From contig JAFTKV010000229.1 of the NCBI GenBank assembly GCA_017453085.1, positions 1 through 10,981 on the forward strand: a stretch of 10,981 nucleotides of DNA. The letters run 5' to 3'. How positions within the stretch are numbered: the first letter of the stretch is position 1; every line of letters begins with the position of its first letter. The DNA comes from Clostridia bacterium. GTDB taxonomy: Bacteria > Bacillota > Clostridia > Oscillospirales > CAG-272. Below are positions 7,203 to 10,981 of the stretch, piece after piece. Position numbers and translations under genes: made by a program. The notes below the pieces were generated by a model. The model worked only from the letters and a program-made list of their open reading frames with translations. It searched no databases and had not been told where the DNA came from.

Positions 7203-7763
7203 CTATTCTTCGCTTTGAGAAATAGCAGCCAGCGCATAACGAATTTCAGACACTCCGTAGCCGTTTGCCTTCAGCTTGCGGATCAGCGCCTCCCGAGATT
7301 TGCCTCGCAGCTGCGGTTTAGAGATCAGTTCCTTGGCCAGCGCAGCAAAATCATAGTTTTCCAGCTCATCCGGAAGCAGCCGGTCAATGAATATTCGATC
7401 CAGCTTTTGGTAAAGCTCCATGCGGATCTTGTACGCGCCAAAGTAACGCCGCTCTGCCATGTAGCGGATCAGATTTCGCCCGTAGCGCAGGTCGTCCAGA
7501 AAGCGTTTTTCTCGGAGAAATTCCAGCGTTTCTTCGATTTCTTCCTGAGAAAACCCCTTTTCGGACAGCTTTTCCCGCAGGATTCTACTGCTGTAATCCC
7601 GCATAGAGATCATCCGAAGTGCCGTTGTCTGCGCAGAGGGAGGCACTTTTCCCGCGCGCTCCTTCTGCGCTCGTTTTTTGGAGGAAGGAGTCACATCCTC
7701 TGATGCATCCTCGATCTCCGGATCTTCTTTCAGAGGAAGATCCTTTGCATTGATGAATTTCAT
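7203..7763 (-). CDS. recX: RecA regulatory protein RecX
   Basis: RecX binds RecA filaments and modulates their assembly and recombinase activity. The 186-residue product has the family pattern of three-helix repeats from ~46 on: ALRMISMRDYSSRILREKL, the hallmark EETLEFLREKRFLDD followed by RYGRNLIRYMAERR, and a final block ending LIRKLKANGYGVSEIRYAL. The first ~45 residues are a charged, probably disordered lead-in. It starts 15 nt behind the recA stop, the classic recA-recX arrangement. The chosen ATG has no clear Shine-Dalgarno sequence (the upstream text is A-rich), so it may be read by ribosomes finishing recA; no better start was found before Met50, which would cut into the first helix. 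Confidence 0.92.
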   Translation of the reverse strand: MKFINAKDLPLKEDPEIEDASEDVTPSSKKRAQKERAGKVPPSAQTTALRMISMRDYSSRILREKLSEKGFSQEEIEETLEFLREKRFLDDLRYGRNLIRYMAERRYFGAYKIRMELYQKLDRIFIDRLLPDELENYDFAALAKELISKPQLRGKSREALIRKLKANGYGVSEIRYALAAISQSEE

Positions 7764-7778
7764 CGGTTTTATTTGGAA

Positions 7779-8867
7779 TTATACCAGATCGATATCAAAA
7801 CCGGCACTGTCCAATGGATCCTCGTCGGTTTCGATCTCCATATCGGCACCGGCATTGCGGATCTTTTCCTCGATCTCATTGCAAACGTCGGGATGCTCCT
7901 CTAAGAAGGTCTTGGTCTTTTCTTTGCCCTGACCCAGGCGCTCGCCGTTGTAGGAGTAGAAGGCACCACTCTTGTCCACGATACCCATCATTACGCCCAG
8001 ATCGATGATCTCGCTGATCTTGGATATGCCCTTACCGTAAACGATATCAAATTCTGCGGTCTTGAAGGGAGGAGAAACCTTGTTTTTCACTACCTTGACC
8101 TTGGTACGGTTGCCGTAGCTTTCGGAGCCGTTCTTCAGCGTTTCGGTGCGACGCACGTCCAGACGGACGGAGGAATAATACTTCAGCGCAGAGCCGCCGG
8201 GAGTAGTCTCGGGGTTACCGTAGACGATACCCACCTTCATACGGAGCTGGTTGATGAAGATGACGATACAGTTGGTCTTGGAAATGGCACCGGTGAGCTT
8301 TCTCAGTGCCTGAGACATCAGTCTTGCCTGCACGGCGACCTGCGTTGCGCCCATTTCGGCATCCACCTCGGACTGGGGAACCAGCGCAGCTACCGAGTCT
8401 ACGACTACGATGTCCACCGCGCCCGAGCGCACCAGTGCTTCGGTGATCTCCAGTGCCTGCTCGGCAGAGTCGGGCTGAGAAACCAGCAGCTCGTTGATAT
8501 TGATGCCCAGATTCTGTGCGTACACAGGATCCAGTGCATTTTCTACGTCGATGTATGCAGCAATTCCTTCTTTTTTCTGTACCTCCGCCACGCAATGGAG
8601 AGCCAGAGTGGTCTTACCGGAGGATTCGGGACCGAAGATCTCAATCACACGGCCCTTCGGCAGACCGCCGATACCCAGTGCAAGATCCAGCGTCAGAGAG
8701 CCGGTGGAAACCGCCGTAACGTTCATAGCAGCATTCTCGCCCAGTCTCATAATGGAGCCCTTGCCAAAATCCTTTTCAATTTGTGTCAGCGCAGTATCCA
8801 GCGCTTTTTTCTTAGCGTCTCCGCTGTCTACCGCAGCGACAGCCGCCTTCTTCGTTGCTTTAGCCAT
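7779..8867 (-). CDS. recA: Recombinase RecA
   Basis: RecA forms filaments on single-stranded DNA, drives strand exchange and triggers LexA self-cleavage. The 362 residues are full length. Visible elements in order: a Lys/Ala-rich N-terminus and ALTQIEKDFGKGSIMRLG; Walker A GPESSGKT (79-86); the catalytic Glu segment IDVENALDP (E109); Walker B VDIVVVDSVA (151-160); loop 1 around EMGATQVAVQARLMSQALRK; loop 2 in INQLRMKVGIVYGNPETTPG; the DVRR strand; and an acidic C-terminal tail. The segment IDVENALDP differs from the usual IDAEHALDP. The nearest ribosome-site match is weak (GCGAGAA). A 280-nt hairpin-rich spacer precedes it. recX follows by 15 nt. Confidence 0.98.
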   Translation of the reverse strand: MAKATKKAAVAAVDSGDAKKKALDTALTQIEKDFGKGSIMRLGENAAMNVTAVSTGSLTLDLALGIGGLPKGRVIEIFGPESSGKTTLALHCVAEVQKKEGIAAYIDVENALDPVYAQNLGININELLVSQPDSAEQALEITEALVRSGAVDIVVVDSVAALVPQSEVDAEMGATQVAVQARLMSQALRKLTGAISKTNCIVIFINQLRMKVGIVYGNPETTPGGSALKYYSSVRLDVRRTETLKNGSESYGNRTKVKVVKNKVSPPFKTAEFDIVYGKGISKISEIIDLGVMMGIVDKSGAFYSYNGERLGQGKEKTKTFLEEHPDVCNEIEEKIRNAGADMEIETDEDPLDSAGFDIDLV

Positions 8868-8899
8868 ATTTCTCGCAGAACCTTTTTTGAATAGAACTT

Positions 8900-8922
8900 G
8901 TAATTCGGCTCTGCCGAATTAC
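8900..8922 (-). other. Hairpin closest to recA
   Basis: GTAATTCGGC and GCCGAATTAC pair over 10 bp around a 3-nt loop. On the minus strand the loop core reads GC-AGA-GC. It includes the TAA stop of the candidate small frame and lies 33 nt before recA. No T run follows, so it is more likely a leader-RNA structure than a terminator. Confidence 0.6.
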
Positions 8923-8963
8923 GTGGGAGTTCGCCGCAGTTGCTTTGCAACTGCACCGAACAT
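8919..8963 (-). CDS. Candidate 14-residue leader peptide upstream of recA
   Basis: The frame reads MFGAVAKQLRRTPT and stop. The main evidence is AGGAGGTG (8980-8973), complementary over 8 nt to the 16S rRNA anti-Shine-Dalgarno sequence and 9 nt before the ATG: a better ribosome site than that of recA itself. Hairpins lie inside the frame (8936-8954) and over its stop (8900-8922). If translated, it could work as a leader controlling recA translation or transcription. Alternatively the ribosome site is part of a dispersed repeat and the frame is chance; at 14 codons there is no coding statistic to help. Confidence 0.3.
   Translation of the reverse strand: MFGAVAKQLRRTPT
8936..8954 (-). other. 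Hairpin inside the candidate leader frame
   Basis: GCAGTTGC and GCAACTGC pair over 8 bp around a 3-nt loop; the minus-strand core is GC-AAA-GC, the same layout as the neighbours at 8900-8922 and 8997-9017. Confidence 0.55.
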
Positions 8964-8996
8964 CTGGTTCCGCACCTCCTAAAAACTTTTCATAAA

Positions 8997-9017
8997 GAAA
9001 ATTGCTGCGCAATTTTC
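8997..9017 (-). other. AT-rich hairpin, possible weak terminator of the gyrA-lipoprotein transcript
   Basis: GAAAATTGC and GCAATTTTC pair over 9 bp around a 3-nt loop (minus-strand core GC-GCA-GC). On the minus strand it runs on into TTTATGAAAAGTTTTT, so weak termination is possible, though the stem is AT-rich and the T run is interrupted. Confidence 0.4.
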
Positions 9018-9042
9018 GGGGTATTTTATAATTAACTTCCCT

Positions 9043-9062
9043 GCCGCCGAGGATTCGGCGGC
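9043..9062 (-). other. GC-rich hairpin in the recA upstream spacer
   Basis: GCCGCCGA and TCGGCGGC pair over 8 bp around a 4-nt loop. On the minus strand no T run follows (AGGGAAGTTAATT), so it does not fit an intrinsic terminator. Confidence 0.5.
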
Positions 9063-9084
9063 TTTGCAGAAATTTTTGAAGATT

Positions 9085-9116
9085 CCAAAGAAACTTTTTA
9101 TAAAAAGTTTCTTTGG
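9085..9116. repeat. Perfect 32-nt palindrome downstream of the lipoprotein gene
   Basis: Each 16-nt half (CCAAAGAAACTTTTTA and TAAAAAGTTTCTTTGG) is the exact reverse complement of the other. It is AT-rich and symmetrical, so it could act on either strand as an RNA hairpin. Its CAAAGAAACTTTTT core resembles the sequence after the inverted repeat near rimO (7130-7144), so a dispersed repeat is likely. Confidence 0.65.
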
Positions 9117-9122
9117 TGGGGT

Positions 9123-9139
9123 TTGGGGAAAAGCCCCAA
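9123..9139 (-). other. G4/C4 hairpin after the lipoprotein stop
   Basis: TTGGGG and CCCCAA pair over 6 bp around AAAAG, starting 8 nt after the lipoprotein stop in the minus direction. No T run follows on the minus strand. It may be the outer part of the same repeat unit as the palindrome next to it. Confidence 0.45.
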
Positions 9140-9147
9140 CGTAACCC

Positions 9148-9753
9148 TTACGCCACCTCGCCTGCCCATGTATGGGTATCCAGCTTCCAGACCTCGTCCT
9201 GCTTAAGCACGCGGATGGTAGTGGTCTGTCGCTCGCCATCCTTACCAATGCTGTATTCAACCTTTGCCTCGATGATGGTTGCGGTAGACCGCTCCACCAC
9301 TGCCGTTTCGGGATAGAACACCGCACTGAGGGAATAGGGCGGATGATTGGCTGTTACGTCGATCTGCAGATCGGCAACCTTTCCGTTCTGCTTGAAATCG
9401 CAGAAGCGAGCCATAGATTCGTTATTATTTTCAAATGCGTACTGATAGATCTCCTCAGTCAGCTGAGAGCTGTATACGGCAGAGATCGCTGCTTTGAACT
9501 CGTCCACACTGTGATAAGGTGCATCCTCATTGACCCGATAGTATTTGCAGTTATCGGTCACGTTGGCGTCCTCGCCCGGATCCTCGCGGGTGGAAAATCC
9601 GTCGCCCCAGATGTAGCGATTCAGCTCGGCATCCTGCTGCAGCAGAGGAGTTATGATCTCTACGGCATCAGCATCGGTATAAGGTCCGGAGCAGCCGACC
9701 AGCAGCGTGCACAAGACCACCAGGATCAGCCATGCGGCAGTGAATCGTTTCAC
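9148..9753 (-). CDS. Predicted lipoprotein of unknown function, possibly IseA-like
   Basis: The 201-residue product starts with a lipoprotein signal peptide: positive MKR, a hydrophobic core and the lipobox L18-V-G-C21, so Cys21 should be lipidated and the protein displayed outside the membrane. The rest is one soluble domain of ~180 residues, with YYRVNEDAPYHSVDEFK, a SSQLTEEIYQYAF helix and a beta-rich second half ending VWKLDTHTW. This layout is reminiscent of the IseA (DL-endopeptidase inhibitor) family in Firmicutes, but I hold that only as a weak guess. The start is GTG at 9753, supported by GGAGG 7 nt upstream inside the end of gyrA. Its GTGA overlaps the gyrA stop by 4 nt, pointing to translational coupling. 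No enzyme motif is visible. Confidence 0.75.
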   Translation of the reverse strand: MKRFTAAWLILVVLCTLLVGCSGPYTDADAVEIITPLLQQDAELNRYIWGDGFSTREDPGEDANVTDNCKYYRVNEDAPYHSVDEFKAAISAVYSSQLTEEIYQYAFENNNESMARFCDFKQNGKVADLQIDVTANHPPYSLSAVFYPETAVVERSTATIIEAKVEYSIGKDGERQTTTIRVLKQDEVWKLDTHTWAGEVA

Positions 9754-10981
9754 GCCTCTTCCTCCTCGTCATCCTGCTTTTCTACCTTGGCAAAGTTGAC
9801 GATATAGCTTCCTTCATCCATTCGCATAACGATGACACCTGCGGCGGAACGACCGTACTGAGACAAATCTCCTGCATTCACACGGATCATGGTGCCGGTG
9901 CTGGTGATCATCATCAGGTCGTCGTCCTCGGCGACAGTAGCAATGCCTGCCAGCGCACCGGTTCTGTCACCGATGTTATGACAGATCACGCCCTTACCGC
10001 CACGGTTGTGACAGGTGAACTCGTCAAATGCGGTACGCTTACCGAAGCCGCGCTCGGTGATGGTGCACAGCGTCTTACTGTCGTCTACCAGCGTCACGCC
10101 TGCAACGAAGTCGCCTTCTTCCAGACGGATACCGCGCACACCGCGAGCGGTTCTGCCCATGGGACGGGCATCCTGCTCGTCGAAGCGGATGGCGTTACCA
10201 CCACGGGTCGCAATGATGACGTGATCCGAGCCGGTGGTGTGGCGCACGTAAACCAGCTCGTCTCCCTCGTCCAGAGACAGCGCGATCTTGCCGCCCTTCC
10301 GCTGGATAGCAAATTCCGCCAGCGAGGTACGCTTGACCGTACCGTTCTTGGTGACGAAGAGGAGATACTCGTTCTCGTCAAAGCTGGGAACGCTGATCAT
10401 TGCGGTGATCTTCTCATCCTCGCCCATTTCCAGAAGGTTGACGATATTGGTACCCTTAGCGGTTCTGCCCGCCTCGGGAACACGGTATGCCTTGATAGTA
10501 TAGACCTTGCCCGCGTTGGTAAAGAGCATCAGATGAGAGTGAGTATCCACTGCAATCACCTGTTCTACAAAATCCTCTTCCTTAGTGGTCATGCCGATGA
10601 TGCCCTTACCGCCTCTTCTCTGCGCGGAATAAGCGTCGCTGTTTTGGCGCTTGATGTAGCCACTGTGGGTCATGGTGATGACACAGGTATGGCGGTCAAT
10701 CAGATCCTCCAGGATGATCTCGTCTTCCATAGGCTGGATCTCGGTACGGCGTGCATCGCCATATTTCCGCTTGATCTCCAGCATATCGTCCTTGATGATC
10801 TGGTTCACTCTCGCAGGGTCGCCCAGAATGGCGGTGAGATCCTTCACCTGCTCTGCCAGCTTGGAAAGGCGATCCTCGATCTTGTCCCGCTCCATGCCGG
10901 ACAGTCTGCCCAGGGTCATTTCCACGATTGCGGTTGCCTGTGCTTCGGAAAGTCCGTTGCCCACAGACTCGTAATCGCCCA
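9750..10981 (-). CDS. gyrA: DNA gyrase subunit A, C-terminal part (5' end outside window)
   Basis: Gyrase introduces negative supercoils; the GyrA C-terminal domain wraps DNA. The frame stays open to the right edge, so the catalytic-Tyr N-terminal part is missing from the window. The fragment starts near the end of the breakage-reunion domain (LSEAQATAIVEMTLGRLSGM, then the coiled-coil ERDKIEDRLSKL). Six beta-pinwheel blades follow, the first with the GyrA box QRRGGKG (10602-10622), which separates gyrase A from topoisomerase IV ParC. A second box-like NRGGKG occurs in the fifth blade. The tail is acidic (DDEEEEA), as in many GyrA proteins. The stop overlaps the lipoprotein start by 4 nt. Confidence 0.96.
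   Translation of the reverse strand, partial: GDYESVGNGLSEAQATAIVEMTLGRLSGMERDKIEDRLSKLAEQVKDLTAILGDPARVNQIIKDDMLEIKRKYGDARRTEIQPMEDEIILEDLIDRHTCVITMTHSGYIKRQNSDAYSAQRRGGKGIIGMTTKEEDFVEQVIAVDTHSHLMLFTNAGKVYTIKAYRVPEAGRTAKGTNIVNLLEMGEDEKITAMISVPSFDENEYLLFVTKNGTVKRTSLAEFAIQRKGGKIALSLDEGDELVYVRHTTGSDHVIIATRGGNAIRFDEQDARPMGRTARGVRGIRLEEGDFVAGVTLVDDSKTLCTITERGFGKRTAFDEFTCHNRGGKGVICHNIGDRTGALAGIATVAEDDDLMMITSTGTMIRVNAGDLSQYGRSAAGVIVMRMDEGSYIVNFAKVEKQDDEEEEA

Larger units (their letters stand above)
8868..9147. other. 280-nt spacer upstream of recA, dense in inverted repeats
   Basis: No conventional gene is visible here. Reading toward recA it contains, in order, a GGGG/CCCC hairpin, a 32-nt palindrome, a GC-rich hairpin, an AT-rich hairpin with some T richness after it, an AGGAGGTG ribosome-site match, a possible 14-codon frame holding a hairpin, and a last hairpin about 33 nt before the recA ATG. 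The recA promoter should lie here, but no -35/-10 pair with good spacing was recognised. Confidence 0.6.

Noticed and set aside
8868..9147. Riboswitch or CRISPR array in the recA spacer
   Set aside because: The hairpins have unrelated stems and no regular repeat-spacer spacing; no known riboswitch core was recognised.
8979..9326. 115-codon minus-strand frame running from the lipoprotein gene into the hairpin spacer
   Set aside because: It starts inside the lipoprotein gene in another frame and reads through the palindrome and hairpins, so the translation reflects repeats rather than a protein.

Overview
This window looks like chromosome from a Clostridia-type Firmicute, probably an Oscillospiraceae/Ruminococcaceae-like gut bacterium. 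The reasons are a GC content a little above half (by eye), Shine-Dalgarno sites of the AGGAGG type, a BspA-like/Big_3/dockerin surface protein beside a cohesin protein, a clostridial-type ribonuclease M5 (Toprim plus DUF4093-like C-terminus), and hairpin-forming intergenic repeats of a kind I associate with gut Firmicutes. No gene was checked against a database.

Layout. Plus strand, 1-2876: two secreted genes 24 nt apart. The first is the 3' part of a large surface protein (leucine-rich-repeat remnant, three Ig-like Big_3 domains, C-terminal type I dockerin). The second has a signal peptide, a cohesin domain, two cadherin-like beta-sandwich domains and a C-terminal membrane anchor. A strong hairpin terminator (2890-2921) separates them from the rest of the window, which is all minus strand and converges on it. 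Read in transcription order from the right edge, the minus-strand genes are: gyrA (3' part), a lipoprotein gene overlapping it by 4 nt, a hairpin-rich 280-nt spacer, recA, recX, a repeat-bearing spacer, rimO, pgsA, a spacer with a 17-bp perfect hairpin, then holA, rnmV and nrdR.

How they fit together. The minus-strand genes are housekeeping: DNA topology (GyrA), recombination and its control (RecA, RecX), ribosomal protein S12 modification (RimO), phosphatidylglycerol synthesis (PgsA), the clamp-loader delta subunit (HolA), 5S rRNA maturation (RnmV) and control of ribonucleotide reductase (NrdR). Tight spacing suggests three transcription groups: gyrA-lipoprotein, recA-recX-rimO-pgsA (perhaps split at the repeat spacer), and holA-rnmV-nrdR.

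The least ordinary parts are the cohesin/dockerin pair, which looks like a small self-contained surface-attachment module, and the spacer upstream of recA. That spacer packs six inverted repeats into 240 nt, together with an extended Shine-Dalgarno sequence followed by a possible 14-codon reading frame. No complete undescribed system is evident; these two are the best leads.
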